Origin: Flavobacteriaceae bacterium
GTDB lineage: Bacteria > Bacteroidota > Bacteroidia > Flavobacteriales > Flavobacteriaceae
Reading direction: 5' to 3'
NCBI GenBank assembly: GCA_029243385.1
Contig: JAQWSC010000007.1
Coordinates: forward strand, 124,001-188,000
DNA length: 64,000 nucleotides
Positions 9,027 through 18,045 of this stretch are shown piece after piece; position 1 is the stretch's first letter, and every line of letters begins with the position of its first letter. Below the pieces are notes generated by a model that was given only the letters and a program-made list of their open reading frames with translations, had not been told where the DNA came from and did no database searches. Both the position numbers and the translations under genes were made by a program.

Positions 9027-12000
9027 ATGTTTAAACTGTTTAATGGTTGCGTTTTATTTTTCCTAATTGTTTTTTCTTTTTCAAAGGGAAACTCTCAATT
9101 AAGCAAGGTACACTATATCCCACCCATAACAGATAATGGAACAGACTCCACCACTGGAGACCAATATCTATATATTTCTACTCCATCAAACTCTAATGTT
9201 GCATATACAGTAACTTCTATTGGCAATCCTTTGGGTATCACTCAAGGGTTTGTTTCCAATGCAAATCCCGTTGAAATTCCAATCGGTTCAGGAGTTTCAC
9301 AGCTCATATTGGATTACAACGAAATTGGTCAAAAAGTTGATAACAAAGGATTTTATATTCAAGCAGATGACGTGGTGTATGTTTCGGTAAGAATGAATAA
9401 GGATTTGAACAATTCAGGTACATCTTACTTTCAAGCAGGAGCACTTGTAAGCAAAGGAATGGCTGCTTTGGGGCAAGATTTCAGAATCGGAACGTTCACA
9501 ACACCCGATTCCGATGATGGGCATTTAAGTTTTTTTTCTATACTGGCAACAGTGGACAATACAACTATCAGTTTTGATTTCCCAAAAGCTGCTCAATACA
9601 TCAATATAGGAACCAGTCCTCCCTTGTCTATTGTTCTCAATGAATTGGAAAGCTATACCATTGCGATTGAAGGGGGTTTAGGAGGCAATTCTGGGGTTAT
9701 GGATCAGCTTATTGGCACACTTATTCAATCAGACAAACCCGTTGTTGTCAATTGTGGCTCTTCGAACGGAAGTTTTTCCGAGACCGAAAATGGAAGAGAT
9801 ATTGGAATTGACCAAATCGTTGACGCTTCCCGTATAGGAAAAGAATATATTTTAGTAAAAGGGCGTGGTCCCGATAGCATCGAAAATATTCTTGTTGTAG
9901 CCCATTATGACAACACACAAATTTCAGTAAATAGCTATGACATCGGAGTCACATTAAACAAAGGAGACTACTACTCTATTGAGGGAGATTCTTATTCCCC
10001 TGAAGGGAATATGTTCGTAGAAACCACAAAGGATGTTTTTGTTTATCAAGGAACCGGTTTAACTTATAATTTTACTTCTGCTGCCAATCAGGGATTATTT
10101 TTTGTCCCTCCTTTGAGTTGTGAAAATAAAGGCAGTGTAAACAACATCGCTTCCATAGACAAAATTGGAAACACTACTTTTACAGGAGCACTAAACTTGG
10201 TAGTCAACAAAGGTGTCGAAGTGAAAATAAATGACACTACTCTTAACAACTTAAATCCTTCTATTACAATCGATGGGCCTCACGATGTCCTAAATCTAAA
10301 CTACCAAACGTATGTAGTAACGGGATTGACTGGAGATATTGAGGTCAGTGTTTCTTCGGGAGAGCTTTATTGTTCCTATTTTACTCAGAATGGGCCAGCA
10401 ACGTCAGGTAGTTTTTACTCTGGATTCCCCTTAGCTCCAGAAATTAATTTCTTACCCACTTTTGAAAAGCTTGGAAATTGCATTCCAAATATTGTTCTTG
10501 AAGGTGCAAATATGGCGGTTTTTGATTCCTTTAAATGGATGTATGATGATGGATCTGGATATATAGATACTGGGATTTCAGCTTCTACGATTACACCCAG
10601 CAGTCCCGGAAAATACAAGTTAATTGGAATTATAGATTGTTCAGGCATGAATTTAGAATCTTTTGAAATTCCTGTTAGTGTTTGCCCCGCCGATAGTGAT
10701 AACGATGGAGTTATTGACAATATCGATTTGGATAACGACAACGATGGAATTTTAGATGAATTAGAATCTTTGGGAACTGCTACCCTAAATCTTACTGACA
10801 AGGACACTCCAAGCATCAGTTTAGATAACGGAAGTTCTTCGTCAATTAGTGCTTCAGGAGCTTATACTTCTTCCAGTTTTTCTGGAGCTACCAATTCATT
10901 CACTGGAGACTCAAGCGGAAATTTTACTAGCATGCTGATTCCAGATGCAAGTGCAGTAGGGAAGTATGTACTTTCTTTTAATGAACCCGTCAATGCAACA
11001 TTGAATCCGAGTAATGGATCAAGTCACACATACAGAGACGGTGAGCGATTTACTGTAAAAGCAATCCCTTCCAACAAAAACATCACACTAATAAATGACA
11101 ACAATCATTTATTGATTGACACCAACTACGATGGTGAGTATGAATCTGGAGTAACTAGTTTTACGAACTCTGAAGTGAGTTTTATATATAATTCCAACAA
11201 TACTGGCAATTCTTATATGTTGTATGCCAGTCGAATTAATGGAATAGAATTCAACCACCAATCAAACAATTTGACGGATTCCTCTACATATAACGCACAG
11301 GTTTCTTTATATAACGTTTCCTTGGATACCGATGGAGATTTAACCTTGGATGCTTTTGATAATGACAGTGATGAAGATGGCTGTTTTGACACCCTTGAGG
11401 CGGGATTTTCAGATGATGATATGAACGGAGTTTTGGGAGTAAGCCCCATCATTGTTGGAGATCGAGGTCGAGTCTTAAGTCAGGGAGGCTATACGCCACC
11501 TGCCAACAATAATGGCAATGCAACTTTTGATTTTCAAGAAATAGAAAGCGGTGTTGGCATTATCACACAGCCTATTTCACAATCTATTTGCAGTGGAGAA
11601 AATGTCACTTTTTCTGTGACCACAGACGCATCTAACGCCATATATCAGTGGCAAGTAAAACCTCCAAGTGGGGCTTGGGAAGACATAACTCCTTCAACCA
11701 TTTATAGCGATTTCAATACGAACACACTCTCACTTTCGTCTGTTCCCAATGCCTTTTCGGGAAATGCATATCGAGTACTCGTAAAATCCCCATCTTATCA
11801 ATGCTATACCCCTTCTGATGATAATAAAGTGTTAAATGTAAATCTTGCTCCAAGCGATGCAGTTGTTGAGCCTCTTCAAACTTTTTGTAATGATGATAGT
11901 CCAAGCGTTTCAAATTTAACAGTTGTTTCTGGAGCTAATATAGAATGGTATGAGACTGCAACAGGAGGCACTCCTCTGAATCCTACAACTCCTTTGATTC

Positions 12001-15000
12001 ACAACAAGGCCTATTTCGCACTTGCCAAAGATGCTCTGGGCTGTGAGAGTGTCAATAGAACCGAAACAACCGTATTCATTAGCAATCCTGAAATTTCAGC
12101 CTCCTCGAGTGAGATTTGTGTTGGTGATAGTATTACGTTAACAGTAAATGGCATTCCAAAAACTCCACAAGATTTTATTGAAGCGCATCCTGAACTTATA
12201 AAAATTCAAGAGTACAATGAGGCTTATTATTTCGTAAAAGAGGAGTCGATGTCTTGGGAAGCTGCAAACACACTGGGCGATAGTTTGGAAGGGACGACCA
12301 TGTATATCATTAATGATTTGGCTGAGGAGCAAGCTATTTATAGTGGGATACAGGCGCTTGGCTTAACAGGAGACGATAATATTAGTTTTTGGTTTGGACT
12401 CAAACAAAATTCAAACGCTTCTGGCACTAACTCCGAATGGTTCTGGGTAGATGGAACTCCTTTGAGTTATCAAAATTGGGCAAGCGATGAACCCAACGAT
12501 TGCTGTAGCACCGAAGATGATGAGGATAATGAAGAAAATTACGGGCAATTTGAATTTGACGATAACGGCATGCAATGGAACGATATTCCAAACAATTCAG
12601 GTGGAAATTCCTGGCCTTTGTTTGAATACACAGGAACCACCAATGTTTTTTGGGGGTATTATGACCCTTCCACTGGCAATAAAGTTGAATTTCCGGATGC
12701 TGAAACTAGTAATTTGGTTGTTAACCCTTCCGAAACTACTACTTATTATATTGAAGTAACAACCAATAATGAAGTTTGCGAAAACACTTTTGAAGTGGTT
12801 GTAAAACCTCTTCCTGAAAGCAACCCTGCTGACAACTTAATGATGTGTGATAACACAACCGTAGGAACCGATACCGATGGTTTTATAAATGATTTTGATT
12901 TGGAATCGCGAACCAATCAGATTTTAGGAACCCAAGCTGCATCCGGGAATTTTAAGGTAACCTATCACCTAAGTGCATCGGATGCAAACGACGAAGCCAA
13001 AATAGGCTTGAGTTCTCCTTTTCAAAACACCGTAAAAGATGGACAGCCAATCTATATAAGGGTTCAAAATCTAACTACAGGATGTTTTAAAGCTACTGAA
13101 TCCTTCAATTTGGTTGTCAATCAATTGCCCGAGAGCTATCCCGCCGACGACTTTATGGTGTGTGACAACACAACTGTAGGAACCGATGTTGATGGTTTTA
13201 TAGGTAATTTTGATTTGGAATCGCGAACCAATCAAATTTTAGGAGCCCAAGCTACATCTGGTAATTTCGAGGTAACCTATCACCTAACCGCAACAGATGC
13301 AAACGACGAATCCAAAGTAGGCTTGAGCTCTCCTTTTCAAAACACCGTAAAAGACGGACAGCCAATCTATATAAGGGTTCAAAATCTAATTACAGAATGT
13401 TTTAGAGCTACTGAATCCTTCAATTTGGTGGTTGATCCACTTCCTATTCTAAAAAATAGTGGCTCTATTGTTGTCAAACAGTGTGACGACGAAGCCTCCA
13501 ATGATGGAGTTCTTTTAACGAATCTCACGTTTTATGAAACCGAACTTTCGCAAGATGCACTCAATGAGACTTTCGAATATTTTGAAGACTCGAGTTTTGA
13601 TCCTTCATCAAAAATCATGGATCCCACTCAATATGAAAATAGCAATAGCCCGATTTCAGCAGACATTCATGTTAAAATAACAACTACCGATGGCTGTGAG
13701 CGAAATGCACTTATTGAATTACGAGTGGGTGCTAACTCAGTTGACGGAAGCTTTATGAAGAATCTTGCTGTATGCGAAAATTCTCCTCCAACCAATCAAG
13801 ATGGTATTTCAGTTTTTCCAAAAGAATTTTTCGATGATCTACGAAACGAAATCCTAGCATCGGATTCCAAATTCAGTCTTTTTACTTCTTACAAAATAAG
13901 TTTCTACGAAAGTGAGAAGGATGCCTTGACCAAAATGAATCCAATTGACGAGTCTATAGATTATACCAATTCGACTGCTTGGACACAAGAAATATGGGTT
14001 AATATTGAAAATATGGAATTAGGCACCTTTGAGTGTGTCGGGTTAAAACAAGTAGCTACACTGACCGTAGAGCGACTACCCGTAGCCAACGCCGTTTCCA
14101 TTGCTAGACAGTGCGATGACGATCAAGATGGAGAATATCCTTTTGATACAAGCACTATTGAAAATCAAATTTTGTTAGGGCAAACAGGCGTTAAGATATC
14201 CTATACGGATGAAAATGGAGACGCACTACCCAGCCCTCTTCCCAATCCTTTTACTACGCATTCACAGACAATAAACATTACCGTGGAAAATTCGCCCTCA
14301 GAAGTATCTCCTGCTTGTTATGACACAACTACCTTAGAATTTATTGTTGACTACTCTCCTTTGGTATATCCTGTAAATATTCCTTCTCAATGTGATGATG
14401 GTTTGGATGACGCAGACGGTTACTCAGAATTTGATACAAGTAATATAGAAGCTGATTTGCTCGGTGGACAAACGGGAATGGTAGTTACTTATGCAGATCA
14501 AAATGGTGACCCTCTTGACAGCCCCTTGCCCAACCCATTTAACACACAATCTCAAATCATAACAGCTACCGTCACCAATCCTATCAATGCTGCTTGCAGC
14601 ATGACATTGGGTATTAAGTTTGTTGTTGACGCGCTCCCAGTTTTTGAAGTGGATGGTGATCAAATTGTGTGTTTAAATCTACCTCCTATTCCTATTGAGG
14701 CTTTTAACCCTTCGGATGTATATTCCTATTCATGGACGCGAACTGACAGTTCATCAACAACAACTTCCTTGCCTGATACCACTTCGAAAATATTGATAAG
14801 TGAGGGTGGTATTTACACCGTAACCGCTACCACTACAGACGGAACGAATTGTGAAAGAAGTAAGGAAATTTTGGTAAAGGAGTCAAGCATTGCTTCTATT
14901 GAGCTGAACGATATTCAAGTAAACGACTTAACCAACAACGGAACTAATAATATTGTTATTGATACAACCAACCTTGGCATTGGAGATTACGAGTTTGCGC

Positions 15001-15386
15001 TTGATAATGCCTTTGGCCCCTATCAAGACAATCCTTTGTTTGAAAACGTTGCTCCAGGAATGCATACGATATATGTTCAAGACAAGAACAACTGTGGCAT
15101 TAAGCAAATCGATGTGTCTGTGGTTGGATATCCAAAATATTTTACACCCAATGGTGACGGATACAACGACCGATGGAATATTTTAGGAGTAAGCAGTCAA
15201 TTTCAGGCCGCTTCTACAATTTATATTTTTAATCGGTTTGGAAAATTAATAAAAGAAATTCACCCTCTAGGATTGGGGTGGGATGGAAATTATTTAGGAA
15301 AACCTTTACCTGCGTCCGATTATTGGTTTCGAGTGTATTTGGAAGACGGCAGAGAGTTCAGAGGTCACTTTACCCTAAAGCGCTAG
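9027..15386 (+). CDS. Giant T9SS type B surface protein with C-type lectin and repeats
   Basis: A 2119-residue secreted adhesin-like protein. Order: Sec signal peptide (1-24, ending near GNSQ); an IgGFc-binding-protein-like region (about 30-470); thrombospondin type-3-like calcium repeats DSDNDGVIDNIDLDNDNDG (about 554-580) and a second set near 768-790; an Ig/PKD-like segment from about 845; a C-type lectin-like domain (about 1047-1202) with WVDGTPLSYQNW and the EPND motif; two near-identical 105-residue units (1262-1366 and 1367-1471); several diverged CDD-D-G units to about 1890; and a gliding motility-associated C-terminal domain from about 2030 (YFTPNGDGYNDRWNI to the end), the type B signal for T9SS export. 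It is expected on the outer surface, binding glycans or particles. It stands alone; type B cargo is often paired with a PorP/SprF-like protein but none is adjacent. Confidence 0.92.
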   Translation: MFKLFNGCVLFFLIVFSFSKGNSQLSKVHYIPPITDNGTDSTTGDQYLYISTPSNSNVAYTVTSIGNPLGITQGFVSNANPVEIPIGSGVSQLILDYNEIGQKVDNKGFYIQADDVVYVSVRMNKDLNNSGTSYFQAGALVSKGMAALGQDFRIGTFTTPDSDDGHLSFFSILATVDNTTISFDFPKAAQYINIGTSPPLSIVLNELESYTIAIEGGLGGNSGVMDQLIGTLIQSDKPVVVNCGSSNGSFSETENGRDIGIDQIVDASRIGKEYILVKGRGPDSIENILVVAHYDNTQISVNSYDIGVTLNKGDYYSIEGDSYSPEGNMFVETTKDVFVYQGTGLTYNFTSAANQGLFFVPPLSCENKGSVNNIASIDKIGNTTFTGALNLVVNKGVEVKINDTTLNNLNPSITIDGPHDVLNLNYQTYVVTGLTGDIEVSVSSGELYCSYFTQNGPATSGSFYSGFPLAPEINFLPTFEKLGNCIPNIVLEGANMAVFDSFKWMYDDGSGYIDTGISASTITPSSPGKYKLIGIIDCSGMNLESFEIPVSVCPADSDNDGVIDNIDLDNDNDGILDELESLGTATLNLTDKDTPSISLDNGSSSSISASGAYTSSSFSGATNSFTGDSSGNFTSMLIPDASAVGKYVLSFNEPVNATLNPSNGSSHTYRDGERFTVKAIPSNKNITLINDNNHLLIDTNYDGEYESGVTSFTNSEVSFIYNSNNTGNSYMLYASRINGIEFNHQSNNLTDSSTYNAQVSLYNVSLDTDGDLTLDAFDNDSDEDGCFDTLEAGFSDDDMNGVLGVSPIIVGDRGRVLSQGGYTPPANNNGNATFDFQEIESGVGIITQPISQSICSGENVTFSVTTDASNAIYQWQVKPPSGAWEDITPSTIYSDFNTNTLSLSSVPNAFSGNAYRVLVKSPSYQCYTPSDDNKVLNVNLAPSDAVVEPLQTFCNDDSPSVSNLTVVSGANIEWYETATGGTPLNPTTPLIHNKAYFALAKDALGCESVNRTETTVFISNPEISASSSEICVGDSITLTVNGIPKTPQDFIEAHPELIKIQEYNEAYYFVKEESMSWEAANTLGDSLEGTTMYIINDLAEEQAIYSGIQALGLTGDDNISFWFGLKQNSNASGTNSEWFWVDGTPLSYQNWASDEPNDCCSTEDDEDNEENYGQFEFDDNGMQWNDIPNNSGGNSWPLFEYTGTTNVFWGYYDPSTGNKVEFPDAETSNLVVNPSETTTYYIEVTTNNEVCENTFEVVVKPLPESNPADNLMMCDNTTVGTDTDGFINDFDLESRTNQILGTQAASGNFKVTYHLSASDANDEAKIGLSSPFQNTVKDGQPIYIRVQNLTTGCFKATESFNLVVNQLPESYPADDFMVCDNTTVGTDVDGFIGNFDLESRTNQILGAQATSGNFEVTYHLTATDANDESKVGLSSPFQNTVKDGQPIYIRVQNLITECFRATESFNLVVDPLPILKNSGSIVVKQCDDEASNDGVLLTNLTFYETELSQDALNETFEYFEDSSFDPSSKIMDPTQYENSNSPISADIHVKITTTDGCERNALIELRVGANSVDGSFMKNLAVCENSPPTNQDGISVFPKEFFDDLRNEILASDSKFSLFTSYKISFYESEKDALTKMNPIDESIDYTNSTAWTQEIWVNIENMELGTFECVGLKQVATLTVERLPVANAVSIARQCDDDQDGEYPFDTSTIENQILLGQTGVKISYTDENGDALPSPLPNPFTTHSQTINITVENSPSEVSPACYDTTTLEFIVDYSPLVYPVNIPSQCDDGLDDADGYSEFDTSNIEADLLGGQTGMVVTYADQNGDPLDSPLPNPFNTQSQIITATVTNPINAACSMTLGIKFVVDALPVFEVDGDQIVCLNLPPIPIEAFNPSDVYSYSWTRTDSSSTTTSLPDTTSKILISEGGIYTVTATTTDGTNCERSKEILVKESSIASIELNDIQVNDLTNNGTNNIVIDTTNLGIGDYEFALDNAFGPYQDNPLFENVAPGMHTIYVQDKNNCGIKQIDVSVVGYPKYFTPNGDGYNDRWNILGVSSQFQAASTIYIFNRFGKLIKEIHPLGLGWDGNYLGKPLPASDYWFRVYLEDGREFRGHFTLKR
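12810..13439 (+). repeat. Tandem 315-bp in-frame repeat within the surface protein
   Basis: Two consecutive 315-bp units (12810-13124 and 13125-13439), each encoding 105 residues that start LPES or LPES-like and include CDNTTVGTD, FDLESRTNQILG and DGQPIYIRVQNL. DNA identity is high, with long identical stretches, so this is a recent tandem duplication of one Ig-like or adhesin module. Downstream modules share the CDD start but have diverged. Confidence 0.9.
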
Positions 15387-15395
15387 ATAAAATCG

Positions 15396-15403
15396 TATTT
15401 TTG
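15396..15403 (+). promoter_or_regulatory. Putative -7 element for uvrB
   Basis: TATTTTTG matches TAnnTTTG exactly and would place the transcript start about 15 bases before the uvrB ATG. No clear TTG is found at the upstream position, so the call is tentative. Confidence 0.35.
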
Positions 15404-15425
15404 CATTTTTAAGACATTCGCTGTT

Positions 15426-17411
15426 ATGAATTTTTCTTTAGTTTCAAACTTCCTACCCACCGGTGATCAGCCTGAAGCTATCAAGCAGCTTGTTCAAGGA
15501 ATTTCTGACAGTCAAAAATTTCAAACACTTCAAGGGGTTACAGGTTCTGGAAAAACATTTACGGTTGCGAATGTCATTAAAGAAGTACAACGCCCCACGC
15601 TTGTTTTGGCCCACAACAAAACGTTGGCTGCGCAATTGTATTCGGAATTCAAGCAATTTTTTCCAAACAATGCCGTGGAATATTTTGTTTCGTATTACGA
15701 TTATTATCAGCCCGAAGCCTATATCCCCGTAACGGGAACTTATATCGAAAAGGATTTATCTATAAATGATGAAATCGAAAAATTGCGACTTAGCACAACA
15801 TCTTCATTGCTCTCTGGTCGAAGAGACATCATTGTAGTTGCTTCGGTTTCGTGTTTGTACGGTATTGGAAATCCCGTGGAATTTAAAAAGAATGTAATTC
15901 CCATTTCGGTAGATCAAATTATTCCAAGAACCCAATTTTTACATCAACTCGTTCAAAGTTTGTATGCTCGAACGACCGCCGAATTTTTACACGGGACGTT
16001 TCGCGTAAAGGGAGACATTGTAGATGTGTTTCCAAGTTATGCCGATCATGCTTATAAAATTCACTTTTTTGGTGATGAAGTTGAAGCCATCGAATCGTTC
16101 GATCCGATTTCTAATAGTGTAAAAGAAAGTCACGAATCGTTGACCATTTATCCCGCAAATATGTTTGCCACTTCTCCCGAAGTTCTGCAAAATGCCATTC
16201 ATCAAATTCAAGAAGATTTGACTGCTCAAGTAGCGTATTTCAAAGAAATCGGTAAACACTTGGAAGCTAAACGATTGGAAGAACGCACCAATTTTGATTT
16301 AGAAATGATTCGAGAATTGGGGTATTGTTCGGGAATTGAAAATTATTCACGCTACATTGACGGCAGAGCTCCAGGAACACGTCCTTTTTGCTTATTGGAT
16401 TATTTTCCTAGTGATTATTTAATGGTTGTTGATGAAAGTCATGTGACTTTATCCCAAGTGCATGCTATGTATGGAGGAGATCGTAGTCGCAAAGAAAACT
16501 TGGTTGAATTTGGATTTCGGTTGCCTGCGGCCATGGACAATCGTCCGCTTAAATATGAGGAATTTGAACAACTACAAAGTCAAGTAATTTATGTTAGTGC
16601 AACGCCCTCGGATTATGAACTTCAAAAAACAGAAGGGGTTTTTGTAGAACAAATTATTCGTCCTACTGGCCTGTTGGATCCCATTATAGAGGTACGTCCA
16701 AGTTTAAATCAAATTGATGATTTGGTAGAAGAAATTCAACTTCGCACTGAAAAAGATGAGCGTGTGCTCGTTACAACACTTACCAAAAGAATGGCGGAAG
16801 AACTGACCAAATATTTGAGTAGAATTCAGATTCGTTGTCGATACATTCATAGCGATATTGACACCCTAGAACGTGTTGAAATTATGCAAGACTTACGAAA
16901 AGGATTGTTTGATGTATTGGTGGGAGTGAACTTGCTTCGCGAAGGGTTGGACTTACCGGAAGTATCTTTAGTAGCAATTTTAGATGCCGATAAAGAAGGT
17001 TTTTTAAGAAGTGCTCGATCGTTAACGCAAACTATTGGAAGAGCAGCAAGAAATTTAAACGGAAAAGCGATTATGTATGCAGATAAAATTACCAAAAGCA
17101 TGCAAAAAACAATGGATGAAACTACCTATCGACGTGAAAAACAAATTGCATACAACACCTTAAACAATGTGACGCCACAAGCACTAAATAAGACCATCGA
17201 AGACACGTTTGAACGCAATGAAAAAGAAGTTGAAAATGGCTCTTTTCAACAAATAGCCGCAGAGCCCGATTTGGAATATTTGACCAAAGATCAAATACAA
17301 CAACGGATTCGAACAACTCGAAAAGAAATGGAAAAAGCTGCCAAAGACTTAAATTTCATAGAAGCTGCCAAACTTCGTGACCGTATTGAATTGCTTAAAA
17401 AAGAACTTTAA
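15426..17411 (+). CDS. uvrB: Excinuclease ABC subunit B
   Basis: The DNA-damage verification helicase of nucleotide excision repair; it receives damaged DNA from UvrA2 and recruits UvrC. It has 661 residues, the normal length. Walker A GVTGSGKTF is at about 37-45, the beta-hairpin that clamps DNA is YYDYYQPEAYIP, and the DEAD-box-like Walker B is VVDESHVTL. Helicase motifs V and VI are GVNLLREGLDLPE and QTIGRAARN. The C-terminal UVR coiled coil that binds UvrC is at 620-661 (LRTTRKEMEKAAKDLNFIEAAKLRDRI region). It is a single gene with its own promoter-like TATTTTTG and a terminator shared with the convergent hsp20. Confidence 0.98.
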   Translation: MNFSLVSNFLPTGDQPEAIKQLVQGISDSQKFQTLQGVTGSGKTFTVANVIKEVQRPTLVLAHNKTLAAQLYSEFKQFFPNNAVEYFVSYYDYYQPEAYIPVTGTYIEKDLSINDEIEKLRLSTTSSLLSGRRDIIVVASVSCLYGIGNPVEFKKNVIPISVDQIIPRTQFLHQLVQSLYARTTAEFLHGTFRVKGDIVDVFPSYADHAYKIHFFGDEVEAIESFDPISNSVKESHESLTIYPANMFATSPEVLQNAIHQIQEDLTAQVAYFKEIGKHLEAKRLEERTNFDLEMIRELGYCSGIENYSRYIDGRAPGTRPFCLLDYFPSDYLMVVDESHVTLSQVHAMYGGDRSRKENLVEFGFRLPAAMDNRPLKYEEFEQLQSQVIYVSATPSDYELQKTEGVFVEQIIRPTGLLDPIIEVRPSLNQIDDLVEEIQLRTEKDERVLVTTLTKRMAEELTKYLSRIQIRCRYIHSDIDTLERVEIMQDLRKGLFDVLVGVNLLREGLDLPEVSLVAILDADKEGFLRSARSLTQTIGRAARNLNGKAIMYADKITKSMQKTMDETTYRREKQIAYNTLNNVTPQALNKTIEDTFERNEKEVENGSFQQIAAEPDLEYLTKDQIQQRIRTTRKEMEKAAKDLNFIEAAKLRDRIELLKKEL

Positions 17412-17412
17412 G

Positions 17413-17448
17413 AAAAAAAGACTGCCTTTTCAGACAGCCTCTTTTAAT
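17413..17448 (-). terminator. Terminator between uvrB and hsp20, best on the minus strand
   Basis: On the minus strand CTGTCT pairs with AGGCAG (one G-T pair) around GAAA, with further outer G-C, A-T and G-T pairs, and a run of seven T follows. On the plus strand two mismatches weaken the stem, though a T-rich tail also follows, so it may serve uvrB too. Confidence 0.65.
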
Positions 17449-17883
17449 TTAAGACGTAACCGAAATTACTTTTTTAGGAATTTTTAGTGCTTCCTTTCGT
17501 TTGGGAAGACTTACTCGTAAAATTCCATCTTTGTAATGTGCGTCAATTTTTTCAAGATTTACTGAATCTGGAAGTGTAAAAGATCGAGAAAAAGACCCGT
17601 ACTTGTACTCTCTAAGAGTATATCGGTCGTTGTTTTGAGTTTCCTCTTCTTGAATTTCTGAAGAAATGGTTAATACTCCGTCTTCCAATTCAAGTTGAAA
17701 ATCATCGCGAGTCATTCCTGGAGCAACAAGGCTCAATTCAAATCCTTTGTCTAGTTCTTTAACATTGACTGAAGGAACTTCAGGATATCTGTTGGGAGAT
17801 TTCAATCGGAAATCTGGGTAAAACAATTCATCAAAAAATGATGGAAACTGTGCGATAGGTTTTTTAATTAAATGCATAATCAT
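17449..17883 (-). CDS. hsp20: Hsp20/alpha-crystallin small heat shock protein
   Basis: An ATP-independent holdase that forms large oligomers and binds unfolding proteins. It has 144 residues: a short N-terminal arm, then the alpha-crystallin domain (about 40-130) with FELSLVAPGM, the DGVLTISSE loop, YGSFSRSFTLPD, and the hallmark DGILRVSLPKR (a variant of the A-x-x-x-G-V-L motif). The IPKKVISV tail holds the I-x-I/V-like end. The ATG at 17883 or 17877 is equally possible. Its upstream region carries the same inverted-repeat plus TTTGGTA-N5-TTTG arrangement as htpG, suggesting shared heat-shock control. Confidence 0.95.
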   Translation of the reverse strand: MIMHLIKKPIAQFPSFFDELFYPDFRLKSPNRYPEVPSVNVKELDKGFELSLVAPGMTRDDFQLELEDGVLTISSEIQEEETQNNDRYTLREYKYGSFSRSFTLPDSVNLEKIDAHYKDGILRVSLPKRKEALKIPKKVISVTS

Positions 17884-17922
17884 TTGTTTTTTTGAATGAT
17901 ACTTTATTGTACTCCTGAAAGG

Positions 17923-17939
17923 ACAAACTCAATACCAAA
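17923..17939 (-). promoter_or_regulatory. TTTGGTA-N5-TTTG promoter (sigma-54-like) of hsp20
   Basis: The minus strand reads TTTGGTATTGAGTTTGT. The GG-N10-G spacing and the TTG of the second half fit a -24/-12 sigma-54 promoter (TGGCAC-N5-TTGCW), though the final C is replaced by T. The same element, with identical spacing, occurs upstream of htpG. Assignment to sigma-54 is inference. Confidence 0.5.
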
Positions 17940-17949
17940 TCAAAAAACA

Positions 17950-17962
17950 AGACAATTTGTCA
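17950..17962 (-). promoter_or_regulatory. Operator-like inverted repeat 1 of hsp20
   Basis: Minus strand TGACAAATTGTCT, a TGAC-N5-GTCW inverted repeat with an inner GACAA/TTGTC symmetry, 10 bases before the TTTGGTA element. The plus-strand form differs from the htpG site TGTCAATTTGTCA at only two of 13 positions. Confidence 0.5.
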
Positions 17963-17980
17963 TCTTTATAGTAAAATTTG

Positions 17981-17995
17981 ATGACTTTATGTCAT
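17981..17995 (-). promoter_or_regulatory. Operator-like inverted repeat 2 (ATGAC-N5-GTCAT)
   Basis: A perfect 5-bp inverted repeat, ATGAC-N5-GTCAT, 18 bases beyond the first hsp20 site and directly next to the sucC terminator. It has the same half-site as repeat 1, so it is a second candidate binding site for the same regulator. Confidence 0.45.
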
Positions 17996-18022
17996 AAAAA
18001 ACCCGAACAATGCGTTCGGGTT
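17996..18022 (-). terminator. Intrinsic terminator of sucC
   Basis: CCCGAAC (18002-18008) and GTTCGGG (18014-18020) form a 7-bp stem with a 5-base loop, extended by A-T pairs. On the minus strand it is followed by a run of six T, 25 bases after the sucC stop. Confidence 0.85.
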
Positions 18023-18045
18023 TGTAAAATAATAGTAAAAATCAG

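Noticed and set aside
9027-15386. Possible CRISPR-like or VNTR array inside the surface protein
   Set aside because: The repeats are in-frame 105-residue protein modules without spacers.
17884-18000. CIRCE element controlling hsp20
   Set aside because: The TTAGCACTC-N9-GAGTGCTAA pattern is absent; the repeats found are TGAC-N5-GTCA.
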